Shown: piece after piece, positions 25,383 through 37,303 of the stretch
Layout of the letters: each line of letters starts with the position of its first letter
Position numbering within the stretch: the stretch's first letter is position 1
Assembly: GCF_026210795.1 (NCBI RefSeq)
Contig: NC_089438.1
Span: 1,199,501-1,263,500, forward strand
Length of the DNA stretch: 64,000 nt
From: Rhizophagus irregularis
Taxonomy: Eukaryota > Glomeromycota > Glomeromycetes > Glomerales > Glomeraceae
Direction: 5' to 3'
The notes under the pieces: generated by a model
What the model was told of the DNA's origin: nothing
Seen by the model: the letters and a program-made list of their open reading frames with translations, nothing else
The model's database searches: none
Program-made: the position numbers and the translations under genes

Positions 25383-26954
25383 ATGAAACTACCTTATTTA
25401 TCAGATGATTGTATTTATTATATATTAAAATATCTTCGAGATGATCATTCAACTTTGTTCAATTGTTTATTGGTTAACCGATTCTGGTGTAAAGAAACGG
25501 TACCTTTCCTTTACGCAAATCCTTTTGAACATTTAATTGGATCAAAAAATAACACAACTCATAAATGTTCAATAATTTTTACATTAATTTCATGTTTTGA
25601 TAAAGCAGAAATTTTAAGAATTAAAAATCAATTAAATGAGTATAATGATAATATTAATTATTATATTAATGAAGAAAATGAATCATTATTTGAATATTCA
25701 AAATATTTAGAAAATTATAATTGTTTAACTATAAACAATATAATTTTTGAATGGTTTAAGAATTTTTTTAACATACCAAGTAATCATGAAATTGTAGCAA
25801 ATTTTATTCCAACATTTCATCAATCAAATTTAAGACAAAGTATTAATATAAAACGATTAGATATTTCATTTTACTCATTTTTTTTTAATAAAAATAATAA
25901 TATAAGAAGTTTTGATCAAAATTTAACAAAATTAAATTCATTAAGTTTACGAGATATTAACGAAAAATGTAATGATTTTACACAAGAATTTTTAGAAAGT
26001 GTAGCAAATATTTGTTCAAATTTGAAAAGATTAGAAATTTCATCATTACCGAATAATATTTCTATGAAAATTAAAGAAAATCTTTGCAAAATAATTCAAA
26101 ATCAAAATAAATTTAATGCACTTAAAATATCAAGATGTGAATCTTTTTTAAATAATATATTTTTATCATTAGAATTTCAAAAACATTCTTTAGTTTATAT
26201 TGAATTTGTAGGTATTAATTTTGGTAATATTCCTTTTAAGAATTTTATAACTTTATATAATTTAAAATATTTAAGTTTTATTTATTGTGGGGAAATATCA
26301 AGCGAACAATGTAATCTTTTAAATTTTGCAACGTTTAAACTTAAAGAATTAACACTTTTAACATGGTCCAATAATATTGCACTTTCAATGATAAAATATT
26401 TAGGTAAATCATTACAAAAATTATATTTTGATGGAATTAGTATAACAATAACTATTATTGAATATATATCAACATATTGTTTAAACCTTAATAGTTTAAA
26501 ACTTAGAATTGGTTCAGGTATTAATTATGTATTTCCTTATTTTAAAAATTTAAGAATTAATAATTTAATTCTTATTATACATAATCAATATTTTAGAAAT
26601 AATTTGTTAGCAAATTTATTTGAAAATTTAGCTCCTATTAATGTTAAAGAAATTTCTATTTATTTGTTTTATTTTAGTGATACTACACTTAAGGAAATTT
26701 TAGAAAATTGTCATCATCGTTTAGAAATGATTAATTTAAATATTAATATTGATTTAGAAAAACTTCAAATTATTTTAAATTATATTGAAAAAAATAATAA
26801 TAGTTTGAAATTTTTGGGTACGAAAAAGTTAGAAAGAGTGTTAAAAGATGAAGAAACGAAATTATTGGATCAAATTAAAGCAAGAGGTGTAACATTATTA
26901 GATTTTTATAGTGTTTATCATGAATGTAGTCCACTTATTTATAATTCATTTTAA
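25383..26954 (+). CDS. F-box protein with degenerate leucine-rich repeats
   Basis: Intact 523-residue single-exon gene. The first ~45 residues form an F-box: L-P-Y-L-S-D-D-C-I-Y-Y-I-L-K-Y-L, then S-T-L-F-N-C-L-L-V-N-R-F-W-C and the trailing P-F-L-Y-A-N-P, the last being the usual Rhizophagus form. F-boxes bind Skp1 in SCF ubiquitin ligases. The rest is a long solenoid of irregular leucine-rich repeats (for example LKRLEISSLPNN, LNSLKLRIGSG, L-E-M-I-N-L-N-I-N), expected to recognise substrate. Asn/Ile/Lys bias simply follows base composition. It is close to the usual 450-550 residues of this expanded family and shows no frameshift. The ATG is the first after a T/A-rich leader and aligns with the F-box start. 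Substrate unknown. Confidence 0.85.
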   Translation: MKLPYLSDDCIYYILKYLRDDHSTLFNCLLVNRFWCKETVPFLYANPFEHLIGSKNNTTHKCSIIFTLISCFDKAEILRIKNQLNEYNDNINYYINEENESLFEYSKYLENYNCLTINNIIFEWFKNFFNIPSNHEIVANFIPTFHQSNLRQSINIKRLDISFYSFFFNKNNNIRSFDQNLTKLNSLSLRDINEKCNDFTQEFLESVANICSNLKRLEISSLPNNISMKIKENLCKIIQNQNKFNALKISRCESFLNNIFLSLEFQKHSLVYIEFVGINFGNIPFKNFITLYNLKYLSFIYCGEISSEQCNLLNFATFKLKELTLLTWSNNIALSMIKYLGKSLQKLYFDGISITITIIEYISTYCLNLNSLKLRIGSGINYVFPYFKNLRINNLILIIHNQYFRNNLLANLFENLAPINVKEISIYLFYFSDTTLKEILENCHHRLEMINLNINIDLEKLQIILNYIEKNNNSLKFLGTKKLERVLKDEETKLLDQIKARGVTLLDFYSVYHECSPLIYNSF

Positions 26955-28950
26955 ATAAATAAATATTTCATTTTTATAAATTGGATGTTTTTATTATTAG
27001 TTGTGTAAAAAATTGCTTAAATATCAAATATGGTCAATAATAATCATATTCTCAAATCAAACGTTCTTTCTATTTGTAGTTATTAATATAAAAAATGACT
27101 TGTCGGCTATCCGCTTATACAAAATTCGCGCTAAGCAATAAGAGCGGCATATTGTTAATTCGTTTTAACTTTTAAGCGCCATTTCGTTTGTAAATAAATA
27201 AATTGCGAGAAATTAACGTAAAAATGCTTTAATTTGTTAAATTATCACATTATCACGAGTATTTTTTTTTCAATGAAATCTAAAAAATAAGTATGAACCT
27301 ATAACTTAAGACAACATTTTTATGTTTTTATAATTATAAATATCTCAAATATCTAGCCATAGATGTTTGCTTTTAAAGAGAAAAAAAATGGCAGAGAATT
27401 AAACAAAGTATTGTTAGACTCGAATACTTAATATTGTTGTGAATTACATGAAAAAGTAGATACCAAAAAAAACAATAGTAAAGAAAACTTGATAATTCTT
27501 CAAATTCTATAAAGTAAAATTGTTCAATAAATGTAGTTCACTTAAAATAAGTGTAACTTTTAATTTCTTCACTTTTTTATTTTTTTATTCCAATAATTCC
27601 AACTTCAATTAATTTTACAATATGAGAATAGTTTTCAGTTTCATAATTAGCCGTTTTCATGATTACTTAAATACCTATTAAAACAAACGTTATAATATAA
27701 ATCTTAGTAGTTCTTTAAGTAAAACGTAAATAAAATATTTATATAATTTTTAAAGACCTGAAAGGTTATATAATTAGTAACATACTTATTTATTTTAGTA
27801 TTTTTATATGTATTAATATGTCTTTATTATTGTCCTTATTATTGGGAATTTTGTTTTAGTTAACGCTAAGGTTAAAAAACTGCGATCAAAGGCCGCAAAA
27901 TTTGAGTAATAAAAATTCAACTTTTTTAATAAATAGTACGTACCGCTTGTTTAATCGCATTTAATGATATACAAAATTTAAAAAATTTTACATCAACGGA
28001 TAAACGTTAGTTTTGATGATTTAAACTTGTGAAACTAGATTTTTTAATTTATTTAACAAACTATATTTAGTTTAATTGATTTTAAAGTCAAATGCAAAAA
28101 TGAAATTTTTTTTTTTTATTTACAAATTTATTCGATTCATTTTCATCTTTACTTTCTGCTAATTACAAATATGTACTATAACTAATGATCCAAATTTTTT
28201 TTTTTCAGATCGTACTATATTATAACGATGATGAATTTATTTAATTTTAATTCTAATAAAATTTCATAAATATTATTTGTGGTTCCTATAATTAATTAAA
28301 ATTTTGCAAACTAGGAAAATTAGAGTTTATGATAATTTTTGTTTACTATCATATTCATCATATTCATCGGTATCGCATGACAATTCCGCTACGGATCGAC
28401 AAAAGAGAAAAGTCATATGATAACGAAATTTATAAATGATAACTCATTTAAGTAAAAAAATTTTTTTACATGATAATAATTAATAACTAAATCATCCAAT
28501 TTAATTTTACGATTTTATATTCAAAGAAAAGTCTAGCCATTCTTTATTTTCAATGCCTACTAGGATTATTTCATTTAAGTAAAAGTAGTTTATTAATTAC
28601 AGGGCTGGATTAGAAATTATTAACTTTATTAACGTCACTATATGAATTTTTGCAAGCAATTTTAGTTAATTTATTATTATCAAAGCATAATATTGTCTAA
28701 AATGATTAAATAATGACTTGACCCATTTGCGAAAATTTTTTATCATTTATGCCGATCAATTGTAACCCAGGTTTATACTATACTATTTATAGAAATTTTA
28801 AATAAATGTTACACATGTTGCACGAGAGTTTATTTGCGAATAAATTTACCCGAACTCCGTTAAATTTTTTTTTTTTTTTACGCTTCATTGATTAAAGTAA
28901 CGTTATTGAATTTAATAAATAAATTGCAATCTATATATATACAACCCAAA
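26955..28950. other. Intergenic, no gene seen
   Basis: AT-rich spacer between the F-box gene and the first kinase gene; no repeats with definable ends and no protein signal. Confidence 0.5.
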
Positions 28951-28954
28951 TCGT

Positions 28955-30829
28955 ATGGAAATATCAAAAATGAATTCTAAAGAAAATCTTAAAAGTTTAT
29001 GGAATGGCTATAGTGGTTATCAGGTAAAAACAGTTCACTTTATCATTATTATTAATAACATTATTTTTTAAATAGTAATAGCTTTTTTTTAATTATTTAT
29101 TATAAAAGGTATATGCCATTACAAATTCTACCATAGATTCCACTACTGAATTAATAGAAGAGGCAGGTCACAAAATAATTTATATGAATGACTTAGAAAA
29201 AAGAAAACAAGTATATGGAATATGTGGGGAATGTAATGAACCTGGCACAGGACTTGTATGGTGTCAACCTTGTAATGCTAAAAGATTTAAGGATAACTTT
29301 AAAAATTGGACTAGTGGAAATAAAGATATTGATGAATTTATACAACAATCACAACTTAATGCCGTGCACTATAGTAAAAAACTTGAATGGATACCTTTTG
29401 AAAATTTTAAAGATATTACTTATATTACCAGAGGTGGATTTGGTAAAATTTATTCAGCTAAATGGCCTGAAGGATATATTGATTCTTGGGATATTGTAAA
29501 TCAAAAATGGCATAGGTATAGTATTAATATAAAAGTTGCATTAAAAAGTTTGGATAATTCTTCTTGTTTAAGTACAGAATTTTTAAATGAGGTAATTAAA
29601 ATAAGAAATATAAGTTATTTATTTTAATTTTTATTTATATATTATTTATATATTTATTAAAAATTTTTCACTTTTCATTATTTTATTAGATTAAATCTCA
29701 TCTTCAGTTTTATCATTATTATGTTATTCAATGTTATGGAATAACTCAAGATCCAAATACCAAAGATTATATGATGGTTTTAGAATATTGTGAATATGGA
29801 AATTTGAGAAATTATTTAAATAAATCTAAAAATTATATAAATTATTTTTCAAAAATTAGAAATTTAATGAAAATTGCAAGAGGACTTTTAGACATTCATA
29901 ATGCTGGAAAAATTCATAAAGATTTTCATTCAGGCAATATATTATATAATTTTCATGGTCATCCATATATAAGTGATTTAGGAATGTGCCAACCAGCAAA
30001 TAATGAAAAGCAATTAGTTAAACAAGAAGGAATTTATGGAGTATTACCTTATATGGCACCAGAAGTTTTACGTGGATATCAATATACAAAAGCATCTGAT
30101 ATTTATTCATTTGGAATAATGATGAATGAATATATATCTGAAGAAACTCCTTATAATAATATTCCTCATAATCATGCTTTAGCTATTAAAATATGTAAAG
30201 GACTTAGACCAAATATTTTTAAATATACACCAAAATTACTTTCAGATTTGATTACTAAATGTTGGGATGCTAAAGCAGAAAATAGACCAACTGCTAAAGA
30301 ATTGTATCAAACATTAAATAAATTGTATAAATGTGAGAATGATAGTGATACTGAATCTCAAGTAAATGAATATAATGATAAAATTAAATTAAACAGAACA
30401 AGTGAAAAAAGAACTAAAAACATTCAAACACATCCACAAGCAATCTATACTAGTAGACTTTTAAATTTCAAAAATCTTCCAGAACCAGTAAATTCAGGTA
30501 ATTTAATTACTTTTTAATAAAACTTATATTTAATATGTTACTAATTATTACATATTTTCTATAAACAGGTGCTATTCAATCAACATTATGTAAGTAAATT
30601 ATATTTATGAGTAATTTATATAATTAATAAGATAATATTTTATTAATATTAATTTAATTGATTTATTATAGTTTCAGAAGGTTTTGATTGCCAATTAGAT
30701 GAATCAGGTAAGATATTTATTCTTTAATGTTTTACTTTATTTGTTACTTTATATATATTTATTTATTTGTTTATTTATTTTATAGATCTTAATGAAATGA
30801 ATCAAGATGATGAAAATAATATTGAATGA
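28955..30829 (+). CDS. TKL-type protein kinase, six exons, intact
   Basis: Exons 28955-29023, 29109-29591, 29690-30497, 30569-30589, 30672-30707, 30786-30829; all introns GT..AG and phases agree, giving 486 residues. Order of parts: short N-terminal extension; cysteine cluster C-x2-C-x9-C-x2-C (62-78); linker with NWTSGN (89-94); kinase domain about 125-395. Visible kinase motifs: glycine loop RGGFGKIY (131-138), VALK lysine (169), Glu at the exon 2/3 junction (184, probable helix C), catalytic loop HKDFHSGN (Asp 262, Arg of HRD replaced by Lys), DLG in place of DFG (280-282), APE (307-309), CWD and Arg 383. The tail has I-Y-T-S-R-L-L-N-F and L-P-E-P, shared with the gene at 41-44 kb, then three tiny exons of acidic sequence. 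Expected Ser/Thr or dual-specificity cytoplasmic kinase; pathway unknown. An HKD kinase may be active or weakened. Confidence 0.85.
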
Positions 30830-33170
30830 AGTTTACTTTTCAAATCAGAGAAATTAGTTTAATTAAATAACATTATTAAATTATCTTTTTATGTATTTTA
30901 TATATGGTATATTGGTTAAAATAAAATTTAAATTGTTATATTTAATAAAAAATCATGATTATAAATTAGCCAGAATTAAAATTAGATAATATCATCTGGT
31001 AACAATTTATTCTATGTATTTCCAAACATTTTAAATGTTCTTCATGAGTAAGATAAAATCTGGAGCTCAATGTCTTAAATTGTCTTAAAGAGCAAGAAAC
31101 AGTTAAATATGAAAACAGCATATAATTGAAGTAGTAGAAAGTGAAATAACTAGTGAAACTCAATTTGAATCAAACCTTTAAATGATAGTTATCGCGACAT
31201 TTAGATAAGATTATGATGATAATTTAATAAAAGTATATAAATAAAAAGTATAATTTAAACGTCTGTTGTACAGAAATTGTTTTTCTCTGTAAAGTCTGTA
31301 AAGTAAAAATAGTTTAAACGTCTATACTGACGTTTTGATGTTAAAAATTAATTTCATATTAAAAGAATTTGATATTTAGCCATATCAGTTCGTCCGAATT
31401 AGCGTGATCCTAATATACCGACCAATAATATATCAGTAGTATCTTATAAAAGTATTAAACAAATTCAATGTCAAAATGTCCCGACATAATGATTAATTTT
31501 TTTTTTGAGCAAAAAAATTTTGTTTGATTCTTTAACTTAAAAAAAATCGGAAATTTTGGAATAAAAATTACCTAATTTGAGAATTTCAAATTAACTACTA
31601 TTAATTGCACATGTAAAAAAAAAATTTTTAATGAAAAAACAAACATAATTTAAAATATTTTACATTCAGTTAATGTTAATTGATCAAAATTAGAAATGAT
31701 GTTGATAAGTTTGCGTGGTTTCTTCAATGATCAAAAGTATTAAAAGAAAACTATTAAGTGTAAAAAACAATGAACTTTTCTATACTATTTCAATAGACAT
31801 AATATGATGACTAATTGGGCTATGCATCATAATTTCTTTTTGCTTATAATCCATCACAATTTTATAAGGCTAGGAAACGGAAACCGTTTAAGTCCTCTGG
31901 ACTTTTTTGGTATTTGTGTAATGGCATGGGTACAACTAAATTAGACATTAATATATTTCAAGGGCTCGTATTAAAAAAGGAAATAAAAGTGATGTTTTTA
32001 TTGGGACAAAATAAAACAGGGGATTAAACTAATTTACTAACACAGTACGGTAAATATTCTTTTGGACTGAACGGAATAAATTTTTTTTTTCTTTTTAAAG
32101 ATTATCGAAGATTATCGTTATATATTATCAATCAATTTAAGTAGATACACTATAATTATAATAATTTTTTTATAAGTAATGTCTAACATCAGAAAACTTT
32201 TGCATAAATTGACTATTGAACTGAAAAATATGGCGCAGCATATAGGAATTGTGAAAATTTGATTATTGCAATAAAGTTAATAAAGTTATAAGATAACTAA
32301 AGCAAAATAAAATGATATTAACTATTAATATTATATGATAATTACGAGAATTGAACTTTTATTTCCTTATTATAAGAAATACTACAAATTCTTTATAGAT
32401 TTAATTTCAAAAAAATACTCTTAATAATAGGAATATTTATTTACTAATATTATTTTTTTCAAATGTTACTTTAAAGAATTAATAATATACGTTTATTATT
32501 TCATTTACTATTTTATGTAAATGAAATCTTTTTTTATACTTTTCAAGTTGTGGATTTTATATTAAATACTAAATAATGGAAAATATTATTCTTTAATTTT
32601 TTATATTAAGTTTATAGAATTACGCTTATAAATCATTCTATAATTGTAAATTAATTTACTATAATAAATTCTTCAAATTTTGACGTAGCGATGTATATAA
32701 ATAATTGATACGTTGCATTTATTAGTATGCACAGAAATATGTCAATTTCAAAACAAAAATTTGAAAGAATGCAATCAGTTTTGATTATTAATTTTATTTT
32801 CTAGATTGGAATCAATTAAATTAATCAAATTAAGAATAAATTAATAACTATCTTAAAGTAAATTAGCTATTTCACAGATACAATTTTACAATTTTACCTT
32901 AAATTTTATAACATTCTTCAGGTTATATAGTCAAAAAAAATCTTGACCAATATTTTTACCGGTAGTCATATATACTGTAGTATATGGTTAGTATTTAATA
33001 TACTATGGTCATTGTCAAACTTTTACTTTATATCTTGTCTTAATTAGATATGATTTAATAATATTTAAAACCATTTTATAATTCTAAAATAATTATTTTT
33101 AACTTATTTAAACAAAATTAATAACTATAAATAAATTGATAAACTGTTTGATTTTTACAGAAAGAAAAAA
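30830..33170. other. Intergenic, no gene seen
   Basis: AT-rich spacer with the 3' flank of the kinase gene on the left. The minus-strand open frame at 30966-31163 is not supported. No defined mobile element recognised. Confidence 0.5.
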
Positions 33171-33173
33171 AAC

Positions 33174-33605
33174 TTATTCACTATTATCATCATCATTTTG
33201 ATTAATTTCGTTAAAATCTATAAAATAAATAAATCAATAAGTCATAATAAAATAAAGAACTAAGAATAAATATCTTACCTGATTCGTCTGATTGACAATC
33301 AAAACCTTCTGATACTAATATTAGGTTAATATAATGTGAATATTATTAATTATACTGGTTACCAATAAATAATAAATGTATTACTTACATAATGTTGATA
33401 GAGTATCTATTAAAAATAAATACTGTAATTAGTAACATAAATATATTTTCTGTTTAATATCAAAATAGATTAAATTAATTACCTGAATTTTCTGGAAATT
33501 AAATGTCTATTAGTATAGATTGCTTTGTGGATGTGTTTGAATGTTATTAGATTTTTTTTCACTTGTTCTGTTTAATTTGATCTTATTATCATATTCTTCA
33601 TCATT
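33174..33605 (-). pseudogene. Kinase gene tail relic (last exons only)
   Basis: The minus strand matches the 3' portion of the intact kinase gene at 29-30.8 kb, including its introns. Recognisable are the end of exon 3 (a segment reading LNRTSEK and the N-I-Q-T-H-P region, then a frameshifted I-Y-T block), a donor after AATTCAG, exon 4 (STL), exon 5 (SEGFDCQSDES) and exon 6 (DFNEINQNDDDNSE then stop at 33176-33174). The kinase domain itself is absent. It is therefore a truncated, inverted duplicate. High similarity of even the small introns' boundaries suggests a fairly recent duplication. Confidence 0.75.
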
Positions 33606-36017
33606 ACGGTATAACCCTACGATAAAAATAAAATACAGCACGAATGATGGGTGATCGGCATAATAACAACTAGATGGTTGGTAAGATGCAAAAGTAAAAA
33701 GGATCCATTAAAATTTAAGATATAAAATTAACGAAAATTTTAACTAAATAAAAAATAGAGATAAAATAAAATACGTTATAAATGAAATAATTTAACTGTG
33801 CACCACGTGATTATTAATATGATTCGTGATTGTTGTTTCGATCAAATTATTTAAAGAAATAAAAATACAGAAATTAATAAGTATAATATAAATATGTCTT
33901 AAATAATAATAATTACAAAATGAATTTATTATGAAAGGATATCAAGTAAAATTATATAACATTTTTTTCGTCAAGAGTAAAATCTTCCTTTAAAAAACTA
34001 AACTTTCTTTAAACACTAAATTAATAACCAATAAAGAAGTTAAAAATAAAAAACCTTTTTGAAGTTAGAATTACTGGATGTTATATAGAATACAAATTTA
34101 TCGAAAAGGATATATTTTATAACACCAAAGACACAAAAATAAATTTTTATAATAAACTCACAGTGAAATCATTTGGCCGGGATCATCTATGATCGCTTGG
34201 AAATCATTTGAGCAAAAATACTAAAAAAATATTTGGATATGCAGCTTAACAAAAGTTAAAACACTTTTCTATCGCATTATTTCTTATATATCGCATTATT
34301 TTTTTATAAATGATACTAATTCGAAAATAACAATAAATGGTTTGTTTTCAATCCATCTATCCTTTTTGTTTATATTTAATACCCTTTATAATTTACCTGT
34401 TATAAGAACAAGTCGTACAATTTGATCATCCGAGTTGATATTTTTTTCTTAGATTAAAAGATGTCCTTAAAGTCTTGAACTTCTTAATTTATATACCAAT
34501 TAACTGTTAAACCATTTTTAACGCTCTAAACTTTTCTATATTTATATTATGAATAATTTCTATTTATAGCTTTATCTTATTTAACATTTATCGTTTGCTA
34601 AAAGTTATAATAAAGTTTAAATGTTAAAACCTACATTTTAAAATTAAAATTAACTTTTGTATACAATATACAATACAAAATTGTCTTCATTATAGAATAA
34701 TAATAAAATAGAGAATTTTAAATATTGTGAAGTTAAATTTTTATATCATTAAAAAAAAAGTAATATATAAATATTCGAGGCCAGGATTACATAATTCCAT
34801 CTGCCATTATTAAAAAAAGGAAGGATCTACACGTTATCTTGGCTTTTTATGTTATTTCTCGTGTCCTATTACAACTTACATCTTAATCTGCTTCATGAGT
34901 TTATAAATATTAAAATAATTGTAATTAACTCACCTTTGTTACTTTGTGAGGCTATTGTTGTGATGTCTAAAGTGTAAAAAATTTTGTCAAATTTTGTTAC
35001 ATTAATTTACCAAGTATTTCATAAGAACAATAATTAAAATAATTTCAAGATTTTGAGATATTCATATTTAAGACTTACTATTCTACTATTACATAGAATA
35101 AAATTCGGATTAATTAGTAATTGTGATAAAATAATTATCAATAAAAATTGATTAATTTTTTTAAAAGTATGTTCATTTCATTTATTATTATTCTTTTGAT
35201 ACTCATTCGATAAATTATTAATTTATTTAAACCATTTGAATTAAAAAAATCTGGTGATTATTTAGAGAATTTTGGATATGGATTTGGTTATAATAGGTCT
35301 ATTATTAAATCAACAATTTCTTTAATTAATTAATTATAAAAATATTATAAAAATATCAAATTTTTTTTTTGATTTTTATGAATTTGAAAATCAAACTATT
35401 TATCTAGCGTTCAATTTAATTAATTTAATTGAAAATCTTAATCATCTTTCTATCAACGTCGGTCAATTTTCCTACATGTTATATTAATTTTTTTTTTAAA
35501 AAAAAATAATAATTTTGTAAATATATTTAATATATAAATATTTTATTTTTTTAAAAAAAATTGAAAGAAAAAAAAATTAAAAAAAAAATTGGGGAAAGAA
35601 AAATGATAAAAAAAGAAAAAAAGGGAAATTTCCGAAAAAAAAGGAATCTGAAAAAAAAATAAGTACAGAAAAAAATTCTGAAAAAAAAGGACACGGTCCA
35701 AAAAGAGACAAATAACAATACAGTCTAATAAAAAGATCGAAAAAAAATAAAAGACTGAAACAAATAGGATTATTTAATAAAAAAAAAAATATTTTCAGTT
35801 TGGGAAAAAAAAATTAAACCTAAACGGGAAAAGAATGAAAAAAACAATTTGAAAAAAAAACTAAGCCAAAAGTATTAGTTGATTGGGAATGACTGGAATG
35901 TACATAGATAAATAGATCAGGTGGAGGCATGTCACGGGTTTATGGCATGGGATTTCAAGTTACACAATTCAAATTATTTATGCAGAGACTAATCCAAACG
36001 TCAGACAAATTTTTTTA
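33606..36017. other. Intergenic with purine-rich low-complexity tract
   Basis: AT-rich; about 35470-35880 is strongly A-rich with scattered G on the plus strand (runs such as AAAAAAGAAAAAAAGGG). No gene recognised. Confidence 0.45.
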
Positions 36018-36201
36018 GACTGTGTATGAAATTTTCATACGCAGTCATACGCATGGTAATATCTGCCCAGACCGTCAAACTCATTTTTTGAATTTTTCAT
36101 ATGCAGTCATCCGCAGTTATATCACATAATTCTAGCAGTTTACTATGCGTGTATGACTGCGTATGGCTGCGTATCAGCGTATGAAAATTTCATACGCAGT
36201 C
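36018..36201. mobile_element. Short palindromic element with CATACGCAGTC repeats
   Basis: Both ends carry GACTG(T/C)GTATGAAATTTTC (itself partly palindromic), with several extra copies of ATACGCAGTCATACGCA-type units pointing inwards from both sides. The structure is the same in principle as the larger fold-back elements: inverted arms built from a short tandem unit. No coding potential, no defined target-site duplication. Confidence 0.5.
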
Positions 36202-36402
36202 GAAAATCGAATTATGTGGTCCGTCATTTTCGCAATAGCTGTAAAAATGGAAAAAAACCAAAAAATTAACATAAAACCATTGATGATTGATAAAATCAGC
36301 TAGTTTGATTATTAAAAAAGTGTAAATTTTATAATTCAGAAAGTAATTTTTTTTTTCCTTAAATTCTTGTAAAGATGTTCATGCAGTATTACGGTAACCC
36401 AG

Positions 36403-37146
36403 TGTAGAGTTTATATCCGTTATCCGTTAAAAAACGGATATTCTGATTGAACGGATACAGAATTCTGGATATCCGGATAATTCGACGGATATCCCGTTTA
36501 CAAATTTTATAATGCCGGCCGGCTATCGCCAAAAATGGGGGCCCGTTAAAGCGGGGTAGAATCACGTGATTTAAAATTATTATGATTTGATAAATTTTTT
36601 ATAAACTAAAATTAAAGTGAACTTGAAAATCATTAAATAAGTGTATTTCGGCCTGCTCCGCAAGTTTACTTAGGGAGAAAAAGTGGATTTTGAACAATGT
36701 TTTTGACTTTACATATGAGCAAACGAATTTTGCTGATTATACCCAAAAAAGGATAGATCAATTTTAACGAAATTGTAAAAGTTGAATAAATCGAAAACGG
36801 TGTTCTAAACCTCATTTTGTGCTCTAAGTAAACTTGCAGAACAGATAAAAATGCACTTAGTATATGTTTATTTGGAAGGTTTTATATATAATAAAGAGTT
36901 TTATTTAAAAAAAAGAAAAATTTCGAAAGTCACGTGATTCTACCCTGCTTTAACGGTCCCCCAAAAATGGAAATGATCATCTTACCAAGGCGTAATCCTG
37001 GTCGGAATTATAAATTTGGCCTGAATTAGCCTACAAAAATAATTGGATATCAGGATAATTTAGGTATCCAGGTAATATCCAGATTATCTGGATTATATCC
37101 GGATTATATCCTGATAAATCAGCTGGACCGGATAAACGGATAACAC
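36403..37146. mobile_element. Fold-back element with GGATATCC-type arms, 8-bp TSD
   Basis: Arms at about 36403-36500 and 37040-37146 consist of repeated ATCCG/CGGAT units (ATCCGTTATCCGTT on the left; GGATTATATCCGGAT and AACGGATAACAC on the right). Directly outside is the 8-bp direct repeat TAACCCAG (36395-36402 and 37147-37154), matching a target-site duplication. A second element is inserted in its core (see 36539-36962). Non-coding. Confidence 0.7.
36539..36962. mobile_element. Nested MITE inside the 36.4-kb element
   Basis: Terminal inverted repeats of about 35 bp begin GGG(G/C)(A/C)CCGTTAAAGC and continue GGGTAGAATCACGTGA; only a few mismatches separate the two ends. The direct repeat AAAAATGG flanks it (36531-36538 and 36963-36970), inside the GCCGGCC..TGGTCGG hairpin of the host element. 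The interior is AT-rich and non-coding. The TIRs carry the TCACGTGA palindrome also found in other elements of this window. Confidence 0.7.
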
Positions 37147-37303
37147 TAACCCAGAGTTACGGCAGTATAATAAATGCAACGTTCAGTGTTAGCCAAATTA
37201 AGGATTATTTATATTTTGTGGAACAAACGGAAATCCAAAAATACTTGAACAGCAAATAAAGCTTTTAACAATTTAATTTTTTAAGATTTAAATTTTCGCT
37301 ATT

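Noticed and set aside
35470-35880. A/G-rich tract as a possible satellite or origin
   Set aside because: No regular period or inverted structure could be made out; treated as low complexity.
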